The notes under the pieces: generated by a model | Database searches by the model: none | Told to the model about the DNA's origin: nothing | The model's input: only the letters and a program-made list of their open reading frames with translations | Position numbers and translations under genes: made by a program | Shown here: positions 1 through 8,567 of the stretch, piece after piece | Numbering within the stretch: the stretch's first letter is position 1 | Layout of the letters: every line of letters begins with the position of its first letter | Assembly: GCF_001026695.1 (NCBI RefSeq) | Contig: NZ_LDNB01000002.1 | Location: forward strand, 373,556 to 407,027 | DNA: 33,472 nt | Reading direction: 5' to 3' | Source: Neobacillus vireti | Lineage (GTDB): Bacteria > Bacillota > Bacilli > Bacillales > Cytobacillaceae

Positions 1-18
1 GGGCGAATAGTTTAAAAA

Positions 19-69
19 TAGGTGGTGGAAAGTGGGGGAATGTGGTACATTTTTAATAGAAAGTGGGGG
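19..69 (+). promoter_or_regulatory. MraZ-box-like operator repeats upstream of mraZ
   Basis: Three GTGG-centred units sit at an exact 10-base period: TAGGTGGTGG at 19-28, AAAGTGGGGG at 29-38 and AATGTGGTAC at 39-48. A fourth unit, AAAGTGGGGG at 60-69, overlaps the mraZ ribosome binding site. MraZ proteins are known to bind direct repeats of this kind (AAAGTGG plus three bases in mycoplasmas, TGGGN repeats in E. coli) and to repress their own operon. Autoregulation here is inferred from that pattern. A weak -10-like TTTAAT at 52-57 lies between the units. Confidence 0.6.
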
Positions 70-77
70 TAATGGGT

Positions 78-509
78 ATGTTCATGGGTGAATACCATCA
101 CAGCATTGATAATAAAGGCAGACTTATCGTGCCCTCCAAATTCCGTGATGAACTTGGCGAGATGTTTATTATTACGCGTGGATTGGATCAATGTTTATTT
201 GGTTACCCAGTTTCAGAGTGGGGGCTTATCGAAGAAAAGTTAAAAGGCCTTCCGCTGACGAAAAAAGATGCCCGAGCTTTTACCAGATTCTTCTTTTCAG
301 GAGCAACAGAGAGTGAACTTGATAAGCAAGGAAGAATTAATATCCCAGCACCACTATTGCAATATGCAAAGTTGGATAAAGAATGTGTCATTTTGGGTGT
401 GTCCAATCGAATTGAAATTTGGAGTAAACAGATTTGGGAAGACTATTTTACACAGTCTGAAGAATCTTTTGCGGAAATTGCAGAAAATATGATTGGCTTT
501 GATATATAA
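78..509 (+). CDS. mraZ: MraZ, DNA-binding transcriptional regulator of the dcw cluster
   Basis: MraZ is a ring-forming AbrB-like DNA-binding protein that represses the division and cell wall operon it heads. The 143-residue product has two related halves, each with a loop-hinge DNA-binding signature: [13 protein letters not shown] near residues 11-23 and [12 protein letters not shown] near 81-92. It ends in the family tail AENMIGFDI. The start chosen is the ATG giving MFMGEY, as in Bacillus orthologues, 8 bases after GTGGGGG. The open frame could begin at a GTG at 63, but that lacks a ribosome binding site. It is followed 64 bases later by rsmH, the normal dcw order. MraZ-box-like repeats directly upstream suggest autoregulation. 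Confidence 0.97.
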   Translation: MFMGEYHHSIDNKGRLIVPSKFRDELGEMFIITRGLDQCLFGYPVSEWGLIEEKLKGLPLTKKDARAFTRFFFSGATESELDKQGRINIPAPLLQYAKLDKECVILGVSNRIEIWSKQIWEDYFTQSEESFAEIAENMIGFDI

Positions 510-573
510 TGGGAAAGTTATATTAATATATTTTCTCATTATGATCGTTCGATTGGAAAAGGAAGGTACGTAA

Positions 574-1509
574 ATGTTTGAACATACAACTGTGTTATTA
601 AAGGAAGCTGTTGACGGATTAAATATTAAGTCAGATGGTATTTACGTTGATTGTACGTTGGGAGGAGCCGGACATAGTGCTCTCATCCTTTCAAAGCTTG
701 GTACGGACGGAAAATTGTTTGCATTTGATCAGGACGAAACAGCTATAGCCCATGCTAAAGAGAGATTATCCGAATACGGAGATCGTTTAATTATTATTAA
801 AAGTAATTTCTTATATTTGCAAAAAGAACTTGCGAATCGCGGGATTGAAAAAGTAGATGGTGTTCTTTATGACTTAGGCGTGTCCTCACCGCAATTGGAT
901 ACACCGGAAAGAGGCTTTAGCTACCACCATGATGCCCCTCTCGATATGAGAATGGACAATGAAGCTGAGACTTCGGCTTATGATGTCATTAATCACTGGT
1001 CATATGAGGATTTAGTCCGAATCTTTTTTCGCTATGGCGAGGAGAAATTCTCGAAGCAAATTGCCCGAAAAATAGAATCAGCCCGAGAGAAAAAGCCTAT
1101 TCAAACAACTGCTGAATTAGTTGAAATTATTAAAGATGCAATCCCTGCGCCTGCGAGGAGAAAGGGCGGACATCCCGCCAAACGAATTTTTCAAGCGGTC
1201 AGAATTGCAGTCAATGATGAATTAGCTGTGTTTGAACAATCATTAAATCAAGCGATAGAATTGCTAAACCCAGAAGGTCGCATAAGTGTAATCACATTTC
1301 ACTCGTTAGAGGATCGAATTTGTAAGGCTGCCTTTAAGAAAGCGAGCGAAACCCCTAATTTACTAAAGGGTTTACCAATCATTCCGGATGAATATAAACC
1401 CGTTTTAAAGCTAATATCACGAAAACCAATCGTTCCATCGGAAGAAGAATTAGAGGAAAATAATCGTGCTCGGTCAGCTAAATTACGAGTTGCGGAAAAA
1501 AACAGATAA
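574..1509 (+). CDS. rsmH: RsmH, 16S rRNA (cytosine-1402 N4)-methyltransferase
   Basis: RsmH (MraW) transfers a methyl group from S-adenosylmethionine to N4 of C1402 in the decoding centre of 16S rRNA. The 311-residue length equals that of B. subtilis RsmH. The SAM-binding loop [10 protein letters not shown] lies at residues 26-35, and [10 protein letters not shown] follows near residue 97. The conserved [23 protein letters not shown] region occupies the C-terminal half, and the C-terminus is lysine/arginine rich. The ATG start has AAGGAAGG about 7 bases upstream. The gene ends 19 bases before ftsL and belongs to the mraZ-rsmH-ftsL-pbpB transcription unit. Nothing is truncated or unusual. Confidence 0.97.
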   Translation: MFEHTTVLLKEAVDGLNIKSDGIYVDCTLGGAGHSALILSKLGTDGKLFAFDQDETAIAHAKERLSEYGDRLIIIKSNFLYLQKELANRGIEKVDGVLYDLGVSSPQLDTPERGFSYHHDAPLDMRMDNEAETSAYDVINHWSYEDLVRIFFRYGEEKFSKQIARKIESAREKKPIQTTAELVEIIKDAIPAPARRKGGHPAKRIFQAVRIAVNDELAVFEQSLNQAIELLNPEGRISVITFHSLEDRICKAAFKKASETPNLLKGLPIIPDEYKPVLKLISRKPIVPSEEELEENNRARSAKLRVAEKNR

Positions 1510-1528
1510 AATATCCGGAGGGGAAAGA

Positions 1529-1888
1529 ATGAGTAATCTTGCCAGGAATTTAGAACGACAACAGCAAGTCGAACACAAAGTTGAAAAACAGAGTCAATTA
1601 AAGATTAAAAAATCCTGGCTCACTCCAGGAGAAAAAATTATCGGTATTGCATTTGCCGGCTTGGTTTGTTTTGGTTCTGTCCATCTCATTTCAAATCAAG
1701 CAAATATTTACAAAATTAACACCGAAATACAAACAATCGAAGCACAGGTAAATGAACAGCAGAAGGTAAACAGTGATTTGCAGGTTCAGGTGCGCGAAAT
1801 GAGCACTTATGAACGGATCCGCGATAAGGCTAAAAAAATGGGACTAGAGCTAAATAATGATAATGTTAAGGTCGTGCACGAGAAATGA
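1529..1888 (+). CDS. ftsL: FtsL, bitopic cell division protein
   Basis: FtsL is an unstable divisome protein that forms a membrane complex with DivIC and DivIB and helps activate septal peptidoglycan synthesis. The 119-residue product has a basic cytoplasmic N-terminus, one transmembrane segment at about residues 37-55, and a predicted extracellular coiled coil at about 60-95. The C-terminus carries the family signature RIRDKAKKMGLEL. The ATG at 1529 is chosen because GGAGGGG lies 5 bases upstream and the protein then begins MSNLA, as in B. subtilis. The frame is open further upstream inside rsmH. Its stop overlaps the pbpB start as ATGA, implying coupled translation. Sequence conservation of this family is low, so size, topology and position carry the call. 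Confidence 0.93.
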   Translation: MSNLARNLERQQQVEHKVEKQSQLKIKKSWLTPGEKIIGIAFAGLVCFGSVHLISNQANIYKINTEIQTIEAQVNEQQKVNSDLQVQVREMSTYERIRDKAKKMGLELNNDNVKVVHEK

Positions 1889-4128
1889 ACAAGAAACAGC
1901 CATATATGAATGCAGGAGCAGCGATATTGTTTGTAATATTCGGCCTGCTCTTTTTTGTATTATTGTACAGATTCTACTCGATTCAAATCACTGGAGAAGT
2001 AGGCGGCCAACCGCTTACTGCTAAAGCACAGCAGAAATACAGCAAAGAAGGAATGATTCAAGCTGCCAGGGGGGACATCCTTGACAGAAATGGTGAGGTT
2101 GTCGCTGAGGATGCGGCTGCTTATACCCTTGTTGCCATTCTCGATAAGAAAATGACGACGAACTCCAAAAAACCAAAACATGTGAAAGATCCAAACAAGA
2201 CAGCGAAACAACTCTCACAAATCATTGACATGGATGAATCGGAGATTTATAGAGTTTTATCAGAAGGGATTAAAAAAAAGAGATTTCAGGTTGAGTTTGG
2301 AAAAGCGGGGAAAGATATCAGTCATCAAACAAAGAAAAAAATTGAAGCCTTAGGGATTCCCGGGATTACGTTTATCCGTGATTCAAAACGTTTCTATCCA
2401 AATGGAATTTTTGCTTCCCATTTAGTGGGGTATAAAGAAAGTATAGTGCAGGAAGATGGTACCAATAAAATAGTAAGTATGGGAATCGAAAAACAGTTGG
2501 ATGATGAACTGACAGGGAAAAATGGCAAAATCAATTATGAGAGTGATTTGTGGGGCTATTTACTTCCTGATGGAGAAGAAAAGATTACTCCTGCCCAAAA
2601 TGGAAATGATATTTATTTAACCCTCGATAAGAAGATTCAAACCTTTTTGGAAGATGCCATGGATCAAGCGGTAAAGCAATATAAACCGAAAAAAATAATT
2701 GCGATTGTGGCGGATCCAAAAACAGGACAAATATTAGCAATGGGGCAGCGGCCGACGTTTCATCCGAAGACAAAAGAAGGTATTGATAAAAGCTGGCATA
2801 ATGAAGCGATTGAAACCTCGTACGAACCAGGGTCGACGATGAAAATCTTTACCCTTGCCGCCGCCATCCAGGAAAATAAGTTTGATCCAAATGAAACATA
2901 TCAATCCGGTGCCTATCGGGTGACACCAAAAGACCAACCGATTCATGACCATAATGTTTCAGGGTGGGGACCAATTACCTATCTCGAAGGAGTACAGCGT
3001 TCTTCCAATGTCGCATTTGCCAAAATTGCGAAAGAGAAGTTAGGGTTTGATAAATTTAGAGAGTATTTATCCAAATTCGGCTTTGATAAACCGACAGGAA
3101 TTGAACTTCCAGGAGAGACATCAGGAAAAATTCAATACACGTATCCGATTGAAAAAATCACCACTGCCTATGGACAGGGAACCGCCATTACGGCGATTCA
3201 GCAAATCCAAGCTGCAACAGCTATTGCGAATGATGGAAAGATGTTAAAGCCGCATGTAGTCGAAAAAATTGTTAATCATGATACTGGCAAAACAATTAAG
3301 GAAATAACACCTGAAGTCGTTTCGACACCTATTTCTGCCGCAACAGCCAGCAAGGTGAGGGATATTCTTGAAACGGTTGTGACTTCACCTAAAGGTACAG
3401 GCGGCCGTTACAAAATTGATGGTTACAGTGTAGCAGGGAAAACGGGAACTGCTAATATTCCGGGACCAGGTGGAAGATACTTACAAGGTCCGAATAGTTA
3501 TATGTTTTCCTTTTTAGGTATGGCCCCGAAGGATAACCCTAAGTTAATTGTTTATGTAGCGGTTCAAGAACCGCAGCTGAAAGGGGAGGAAACGGGTCAA
3601 GGTGCGATTCCCGTTTCAGCGATTTTTAATCCCGTTATGCAAAATAGCCTGCATTATTTAAATATCCAGCCATCCACGGTAACAAAGGCTACCGTTAAAA
3701 AATTACCAAATCTAATGGGACAGTCAGTGGAGGAAGCGGTCAAAAGTCTTAATGCAGACGGCTATGACACTGTGGTCCTTGGCAGTGGAACAAAAATAAC
3801 CGGGCAGCTCCCAGAGGCAGGAACAGCAATTTTAGAGGGTGAAAAGGTCATCATTCAAACCGATGGTGATTTGACAGCACCAGATATGTCAGGATGGTCA
3901 CTCCGAGATGTGATGAAAATAGCTAATCTCGCCGGACTTAAGCTCAATTCCAAGGGGAAAGGCTATGTTGTCCAGCAAAATCTAAAACCAAAAGCAGTAT
4001 TGCGCGACGGGGATATCCTGATTGTGGATTTAAAAACTCCTGAAGAACAGTGGGAGGAAGCCAAAAAAGGAAATAAAGAGGAAAAAGGAAAGACAGAGGA
4101 AAACTCGGAAGATAAAGTCCAAGATTAA
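1885..4128 (+). CDS. pbpB: PBP2B, septal class B penicillin-binding protein (transpeptidase) with PASTA domains
   Basis: PBP2B crosslinks peptidoglycan at the division septum. An N-terminal membrane anchor lies at about residues 9-30. It is followed by a dimerisation domain starting with ARGDILDRNG and by the transpeptidase domain, with catalytic STMK at 317-320, SSN at 373-375 and KTGT at 519-522. Two PASTA domains occupy about 603-658 and 662-716. The last 30 residues form a highly charged, low-complexity Glu/Lys tail, so the protein (747 residues) is longer than B. subtilis PBP2B (about 716). It starts by ATGA overlap with ftsL and is followed by a strong terminator. SpoVD, the sporulation paralogue, is the next gene. 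Confidence 0.97.
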   Translation: MNKKQPYMNAGAAILFVIFGLLFFVLLYRFYSIQITGEVGGQPLTAKAQQKYSKEGMIQAARGDILDRNGEVVAEDAAAYTLVAILDKKMTTNSKKPKHVKDPNKTAKQLSQIIDMDESEIYRVLSEGIKKKRFQVEFGKAGKDISHQTKKKIEALGIPGITFIRDSKRFYPNGIFASHLVGYKESIVQEDGTNKIVSMGIEKQLDDELTGKNGKINYESDLWGYLLPDGEEKITPAQNGNDIYLTLDKKIQTFLEDAMDQAVKQYKPKKIIAIVADPKTGQILAMGQRPTFHPKTKEGIDKSWHNEAIETSYEPGSTMKIFTLAAAIQENKFDPNETYQSGAYRVTPKDQPIHDHNVSGWGPITYLEGVQRSSNVAFAKIAKEKLGFDKFREYLSKFGFDKPTGIELPGETSGKIQYTYPIEKITTAYGQGTAITAIQQIQAATAIANDGKMLKPHVVEKIVNHDTGKTIKEITPEVVSTPISAATASKVRDILETVVTSPKGTGGRYKIDGYSVAGKTGTANIPGPGGRYLQGPNSYMFSFLGMAPKDNPKLIVYVAVQEPQLKGEETGQGAIPVSAIFNPVMQNSLHYLNIQPSTVTKATVKKLPNLMGQSVEEAVKSLNADGYDTVVLGSGTKITGQLPEAGTAILEGEKVIIQTDGDLTAPDMSGWSLRDVMKIANLAGLKLNSKGKGYVVQQNLKPKAVLRDGDILIVDLKTPEEQWEEAKKGNKEEKGKTEENSEDKVQD

Positions 4129-4134
4129 CCATCC

Positions 4135-4182
4135 AAGGAGGGTGTCCCAAAAGTATGACTTTTAGGGGCACCCCCTTTTTTG
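4135..4182 (+). terminator. Rho-independent terminator after pbpB
   Basis: A long inverted repeat, left arm 4135-4154 and right arm 4158-4177, closes on the three-base loop ATG and runs into TTTTTTG. It begins 7 bases after the pbpB stop and should end the mraZ-rsmH-ftsL-pbpB unit. The near-palindrome GGTGTCCCAAAAGT is also reminiscent of dispersed palindromes in other Bacillus genomes; that is recollection, not shown here. Confidence 0.85.
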
Positions 4183-4379
4183 TTCATCGTTCTTGAGTTA
4201 TTAGGAATTTGTGTCTATTGATGAATTATTCTCAGAAGACCACCTCCTACGCCTTATTATAAATAGATTTTTCTTTTCTTTTGGCTGTTTGGATAAAAAA
4301 TGTTGTTATAAACCACATTCCCCTCTAAAAAAGTCACTTATATGGTGTAAAATTACACGAATTAGCTAGTTTACTTGAT

Positions 4380-4473
4380 TTATCAGCGATTTGTGGAAGT
4401 TTATTAGCGGATCTAACCACATTATCAGCGAATTTTCAATTTTATCAGCGAATTTCTACTTTTATCAGCGAAT
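4380..4473 (+). repeat. Five phased TTATCAGCG units
   Basis: TTATCAGCG or its variant TTATTAGCG starts at 4380, 4401, 4422, 4442 and 4462, a spacing of 21, 21, 20 and 20 bases. Each unit is followed by A/T-rich sequence, usually GAATTT. The spacers are too short and too similar for a CRISPR array. The period is close to two helical turns, so a protein binding the units would contact one face of the DNA. The function is unknown. Confidence 0.8.
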
Positions 4474-4639
4474 CAAAAAAACAACAATATTTTAGAAAAG
4501 AGCCTATCTATGAGAAAAAGTTCGTCCATTTTATTTTGAGGATAATGGCCGCCCATCTGGATTCTCCTCTTCTTTTTATACAACACACTTAGCAAGGTTA
4601 GAAAATGTGTGTTGAAATACTTTAGGTTGATTTGCCTCC

Positions 4640-4771
4640 CTGTTGATTGGAGCGCAGGGCACTCGACTCCTGCGGGAGTTAGAGGTCACTGGAGACCCGC
4701 AGGCGCCAAAGCGCCGAGGAGGCTCCAGGACCTCCCCGCGGAAAGCGAGTGCCAGGAGCGGAAATCAACAG
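4640..4771 (+). repeat. Family A GC-rich interspersed element, copy 1
   Basis: The ends are inverted repeats CTGTTGATT and AATCAACAG. Inside lie GGCACTCG pairing with CGAGTGCC, the pair CCTGCGGG and CCGCAGG, and GAGGTC/TGGAG pairing with CTCCA/GACCTC. The element is much richer in G+C than its surroundings. Further copies lie at 23220-23355 (opposite strand), 23658-23782 and 33402-33472 (cut by the window end). Paired positions differ between copies in a compensating way, which supports a conserved fold. Confidence 0.85.
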
Positions 4772-4858
4772 GCCCCATTGCAGGGACAATCAATAAAATT
4801 GATATTTAGATCCTGACAAAATAAAAAATTGCCAAGAAAAATACCCTTTCTCGACATG

Positions 4859-4899
4859 CAAAGATCCCGCTTAATAAAGCGGGATCTTTGTGTGTTTTT
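4859..4899 (+). terminator. Rho-independent terminator between repeat block and spoVD
   Basis: A perfect 14-base stem (4859-4872 with 4877-4890) closes on AATA and is followed by a TGTGTTTTT tract. It stands immediately after the repeat block and 93 bases before spoVD. It would stop read-through from pbpB or from any RNA made across the repeats, so spoVD needs its own promoter. Confidence 0.88.
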
Positions 4900-4915
4900 G
4901 ACCCAGAGGCTCCGT

Positions 4916-4944
4916 TCTAATTAAAAAAGTACAAGCATATAAAT
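4916..4944 (+). promoter_or_regulatory. Candidate SigE-type promoter for spoVD
   Basis: TCTAATT at 4916-4922 and CATATAAAT at 4936-4944, 13 bases apart, loosely resemble the mother-cell SigE boxes (-35 ATATT-like, -10 CATACA-T). In B. subtilis spoVD is SigE-dependent, and here it must have its own promoter because a strong terminator precedes it. The match is imperfect and this is only a candidate. Confidence 0.28.
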
Positions 4945-4992
4945 GAACGATAATGTTTTATGAATGCTGGAAAAAGGAGGATTATTCATTAT

Positions 4993-6912
4993 ATGCGTGT
5001 ATCTAATGTTACTGTCCGTAAACGGCTAATGATTGCACTATTCATTGGTATTTTAACCTTCTTGGTTATTGATGTCCGGCTCGGCTATGTGCAATTTGTC
5101 CTTGGTGATATGTTGACGGACCGGGCCAAGGGTTCTTGGAGCCGGAATATCCCTTTTGAACCTGAGCGCGGCGAAATTGTTGACCGTAACGGTGTAGCAT
5201 TGGCAACGAATGTTAGTGCTCCAACAGTTTATGTTATTCCAAGACAGATTAAAGACCCAGCAACAACTGCAGAGAAGCTTGCCGCTGTGTTAAATATGCC
5301 AAAAGACAAAGCCTACCGAGAAATAACGAAAAAAGCATCGTCAGTCCGGATAAAGGAAGGCAGAAAAATTTCTCATGAAAGAGCAAAAGAAATCAGAGCA
5401 CTTGGTCTTGAAGGGGTCTATATTGGGGAAGATTCCAAGCGGCATTATCCAATGGGCAGTTATCTTTCCCATGTTCTTGGGTTTGCAGGTGTCGACAACC
5501 AAGGGTTAATGGGACTCGAAAAGTATTATGATAAAGAGTTAAGTGGTGAACGCGGGGCCGTTAAATTTTATGCTAATGCTAAAGGTGAGAGAATGAATGA
5601 TATGGCTGATGACTATGAACATCCAATTAACGGTCTTAAGTTAAAACTGACGATTGATTCCAAAATTCAGACCGTTATTGAAAGAGAACTGGACATAGCG
5701 GCAGCAAAATATAATCCAGATGGAATTGTTGCAATCGCAATGAATCCAAACAACGGTGAAATATTGGGGATGTCAAGTAGACCGACATTTGATCCAGCAA
5801 ATTTCCGAAATGTTCCCCAAGAGGTTTATAATCGAAACCTGCCTGTCTGGTCAACATATGAGCCTGGGTCAACTTTCAAAATCATTACCCTTGCGGCCGC
5901 ACTTAATGAAGGGAAAGTGGACCTAGAAAAGGAGCATTTCCATGACTCTGGTTCCGTTCAGATAGCCGGAGCAAGGCTAAAATGCTGGAAAAGGGGCGGT
6001 CACGGCGATCAAACCTTTTTGGAGGTAGTCCAAAACTCTTGTAACCCGGGGTTTGTCGAATTAGGTGAGCGCTTAGGAAAAGACAAGCTATTTAAATATA
6101 TCAAGGATTTTGGATTCGGACAAAAGACAGGAATTGATTTGCAAGGGGAAGGAACGGGGATTTTATTTAATTTGAACCGGGTTGGTCCTGTTGAACAGGC
6201 AACCACAGCGTTTGGACAAGGTGTATCAGTCACGCCGATTCAGCAAGTATCGGCAGTCGCTGCAGCCATTAATGGCGGAATATTATACAAACCGTTTATT
6301 GCCAAAGAATTAATCGACCCGCTGACAAAAGAGGTTGTCATGCGAAACTCCCCTGTTGAAAAAAGAAGAGTTATTTCAGAGGCAACGTCCAAAGAAATTA
6401 GACATGCCCTTGAAAGTGTTGTTGCCCAAGGGACAGGTGGAAGGGCGTTTGTTGACGGTTATCGTGTGGGTGGAAAAACAGGAACAGCACAAAAAGCGCA
6501 AGGCGGAAGATATTTAGAAAATAACTTCATTGTTTCTTTTATTGGTTTTGCCCCTGCTGATGATCCGCAAATTGTTGTCTATGTGGCCGTTGATAATCCA
6601 AAAGGAGTTACTGCCTTCGGGGGTACGATTAGCGCACCAATCGTTGGTAATATTATGAAAGATAGTCTAACTGCGATGGGTGTAGAACCGCGCAAAGAGC
6701 AAATTGAAAAAAAAATAAAATGGCCGGATACACCATTAATAAAGCTGCCTGATTTCGAGGGGTTATCCAGAGACGAGCTCCAAGAACAAATTATTAATCT
6801 AAGAATTGATGCCAGCGGCGAAGGGGATATAGTAGTGAGGCAATCGCCTGAAGCAGGTACCAAAGTAAAAGAAGGCTCTAAAATTTGGCTTTATTTCGGA
6901 AAAGGCGATTAA
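4993..6912 (+). CDS. spoVD: SpoVD, sporulation-specific class B penicillin-binding protein
   Basis: SpoVD crosslinks peptidoglycan of the spore cortex in the outer forespore membrane, working with SpoVE. The 639-residue product has an N-terminal membrane segment at about residues 11-33, the dimerisation motif ERGEIVDRNG, and a transpeptidase domain with STFK at 293-296, SCN at 349-351 and KTGT at 495-498. One PASTA domain covers about the last 55 residues. Cysteine 350 in SCN may be a redox target, as described for B. subtilis SpoVD, where StoA reduces a disulfide in the catalytic domain. The ATG giving MRVSNVTVRKR is chosen by homology, with AAGGAGG 12 bases upstream; an ATG at 4960 precedes that site. 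It is isolated by terminators on both sides. Confidence 0.96.
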   Translation: MRVSNVTVRKRLMIALFIGILTFLVIDVRLGYVQFVLGDMLTDRAKGSWSRNIPFEPERGEIVDRNGVALATNVSAPTVYVIPRQIKDPATTAEKLAAVLNMPKDKAYREITKKASSVRIKEGRKISHERAKEIRALGLEGVYIGEDSKRHYPMGSYLSHVLGFAGVDNQGLMGLEKYYDKELSGERGAVKFYANAKGERMNDMADDYEHPINGLKLKLTIDSKIQTVIERELDIAAAKYNPDGIVAIAMNPNNGEILGMSSRPTFDPANFRNVPQEVYNRNLPVWSTYEPGSTFKIITLAAALNEGKVDLEKEHFHDSGSVQIAGARLKCWKRGGHGDQTFLEVVQNSCNPGFVELGERLGKDKLFKYIKDFGFGQKTGIDLQGEGTGILFNLNRVGPVEQATTAFGQGVSVTPIQQVSAVAAAINGGILYKPFIAKELIDPLTKEVVMRNSPVEKRRVISEATSKEIRHALESVVAQGTGGRAFVDGYRVGGKTGTAQKAQGGRYLENNFIVSFIGFAPADDPQIVVYVAVDNPKGVTAFGGTISAPIVGNIMKDSLTAMGVEPRKEQIEKKIKWPDTPLIKLPDFEGLSRDELQEQIINLRIDASGEGDIVVRQSPEAGTKVKEGSKIWLYFGKGD

Positions 6913-6940
6913 CGTGAATTGGATGGAATATCATCGAAAG

Positions 6941-6974
6941 GGCGGCTGGAATCTTTTCCGCCGCCGATTTTTTT
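6941..6974 (+). terminator. Terminator after spoVD
   Basis: GGCGGC-T-GGAA pairs with TTCC-GCCGCC across a TCTT loop (6941-6965), then GATTTTTTT follows. It begins 28 bases after the spoVD stop and separates the sporulation gene from murE. Confidence 0.85.
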
Positions 6975-7104
6975 ATTTATCCTTCATAACTAAATAGCAA
7001 AATAAAAAGATTTAATGTAAAATAAGATGGAACTTTTGCTAGGAGTTCTTTTAGGTAATGATTAGAAAGAATGTATGTAAGGTCATGAGAGGATTTGAGT
7101 TGAA

Positions 7105-8565
7105 ATGAAGCTGCAAGAGCTGCTAAAGTCTTTGCATCCTATCGTCCCTTTTAAGGGGGAGAACCCGGTTATTACATCGATTGAAAATGATAATCGCAAG
7201 GTGCAAAAAGGGAGCTTATTTATTTGTATTAAAGGTTACACAGTGGATGGGCATGATTTTGCGGAATCGGCTGTTGAAAAAGGGGCTGCCGCGATCCTTG
7301 CAGAGCGCCCGTTATCATTAGAAGTACCTGTTGTCGTTGTTAAGGATACAACAAGAGCTATGGCAGTGCTCGCAGATACCTTTTACGAGCAGCCTACGAA
7401 AAAACTGCAGTTAATCGGCATCACCGGTACAAACGGAAAAACGACTACCAGTCATTTAATTGAAAAAATATTTGCTGATGCAGGAAAAAAAACTGGCCTG
7501 ATTGGCACAATGTATACGAAAATTGCTGACAAGACATTAGAGACAAAAAACACAACACCAGAAAGTCTGACACTTCAAAAGACGTTTCGGCAAATGGTGG
7601 AGGCCGGAGTTGGTTTAGCAGTCATGGAGGTCTCCTCGCATGCTCTTGACCAAGGCAGAGTCCATAGATGTGATTATGATGTAGCTGTATTTACCAACCT
7701 TACGCAGGATCATCTTGATTACCATAAAACAATGGCAGAATATCAGCGGGCCAAGAGCCTATTATTTGCCCAGCTAGGCAATTCCTTTGAAAATGAAAAA
7801 CCAAAATTTGCTGTCATAAATGCTGATGACCCTGCTTCAGAGATGTTATCTAGATCAACAGCAGCAAATGTAATTACATATGGGATTGATGAAGAGGCGG
7901 ATATTCAAGCAAAAAATATTCACATGACTCCTAAGGGGACTCGTTTTGAACTTTGGATTGAAGATGACAGCTATCCAATCAACATACAGTTTCTTGGTAA
8001 ATTCAGTGTTTATAATGTTTTAGCAAGTATTGCTGCCGCATTAGTATCCGGAATTGGGATCAATGAAATAATCCATTCAATTGAAAGTGTGGAAGGGGTA
8101 GCTGGAAGGTTTGAGCTTGTCAACGCTGGTCAAGAATATACGGTAATTGTTGATTATGCCCATACACCAGACAGCCTGGAAAATGTGTTAAACACCATTC
8201 AGCATTTTGCGAAGAAAAGGATTTTCGTTGTCGTAGGCTGCGGCGGTGACAGAGATAAAACAAAACGGCCTTTGATGGCTCAGATTGCTTGTCGGCTTGC
8301 AACAGATCCAATTTTCACTTCCGATAACCCAAGAAGTGAAGAACAAATAGCAATCTTAAAGGATATGGAGGCTGGGGTAGAAGGTGAAGTCTACCAAGTC
8401 ATTCCGGACCGTAAAGAGGCAATCGAAATGGCTATTAGTCAGGCATCAGCGGGGGACGTTATTTTAATTGCCGGAAAAGGACATGAAACCTATCAAATAA
8501 TCGGTAATGTTGTTCATGACTTTGATGATCGGCGGGTGGCAAGGGAAGCAATCGAGGTGAGATAG
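7105..8565 (+). CDS. murE: MurE, UDP-MurNAc-tripeptide synthetase (meso-diaminopimelate-adding)
   Basis: MurE is a cytoplasmic ATP-dependent ligase that adds the third amino acid to UDP-MurNAc-L-Ala-D-Glu. The 486-residue protein has an N-terminal UMP-binding domain, the ATP loop [11 protein letters not shown] at residues 105-115, and the central carbamylated-lysine region around [13 protein letters not shown]. Motif DNPR at 407-410 is the signature of diaminopimelate rather than lysine selectivity. AGAGGA lies about 11 bases before the ATG. A gap of nearly 200 bases holding a terminator separates it from spoVD, so it should have its own promoter; only a weak TAGCAA/TAAAAT pair (6995-7023) is visible. 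It stands first in a chain with the orphan gene, mraY and murD. Confidence 0.97.
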   Translation: MKLQELLKSLHPIVPFKGENPVITSIENDNRKVQKGSLFICIKGYTVDGHDFAESAVEKGAAAILAERPLSLEVPVVVVKDTTRAMAVLADTFYEQPTKKLQLIGITGTNGKTTTSHLIEKIFADAGKKTGLIGTMYTKIADKTLETKNTTPESLTLQKTFRQMVEAGVGLAVMEVSSHALDQGRVHRCDYDVAVFTNLTQDHLDYHKTMAEYQRAKSLLFAQLGNSFENEKPKFAVINADDPASEMLSRSTAANVITYGIDEEADIQAKNIHMTPKGTRFELWIEDDSYPINIQFLGKFSVYNVLASIAAALVSGIGINEIIHSIESVEGVAGRFELVNAGQEYTVIVDYAHTPDSLENVLNTIQHFAKKRIFVVVGCGGDRDKTKRPLMAQIACRLATDPIFTSDNPRSEEQIAILKDMEAGVEGEVYQVIPDRKEAIEMAISQASAGDVILIAGKGHETYQIIGNVVHDFDDRRVAREAIEVR

Positions 8566-8567
8566 GG

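Larger units (their letters stand above)
4205..4854 (+). repeat. Composite intergenic repeat block, copy 1 (upstream of spoVD)
   Basis: This gene-free stretch shares several modules, in the same order and orientation, with 23450-23850. They are GAATTTGTGT...GACCACCT (4205-4245), AATGGCCGCCCATCTG (about 4544-4559), an 8-base stem CAACACAC/GTGTGTTG (4581-4588 and 4607-4614), the GC-rich family A core (4640-4771), and a tail from GCAGGGACAATCAATAAAAT to TTTCTCGA (ending 4854). Copy 1 is about 250 bases longer than copy 2, mainly because a segment holding five TTATCAGCG units lies inside it. No credible gene is present; a 66-codon frame at 4609-4809 only reads through the palindromic core. Confidence 0.75.

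Noticed and set aside
4135..4182. Insertion sequence end
   Set aside because: The palindrome resembles dispersed Bacillus elements, but no transposase or matching second end is present, and it works well as a terminator.
4380..4473. CRISPR array
   Set aside because: The repeated unit is only about 9 bases, the spacers are 11-12 bases and similar to one another, and no cas genes are present.
4609..4809. A 66-codon frame across family A copy 1
   Set aside because: The frame follows the palindromic GC-rich core and is not kept in the same form in the other copies.
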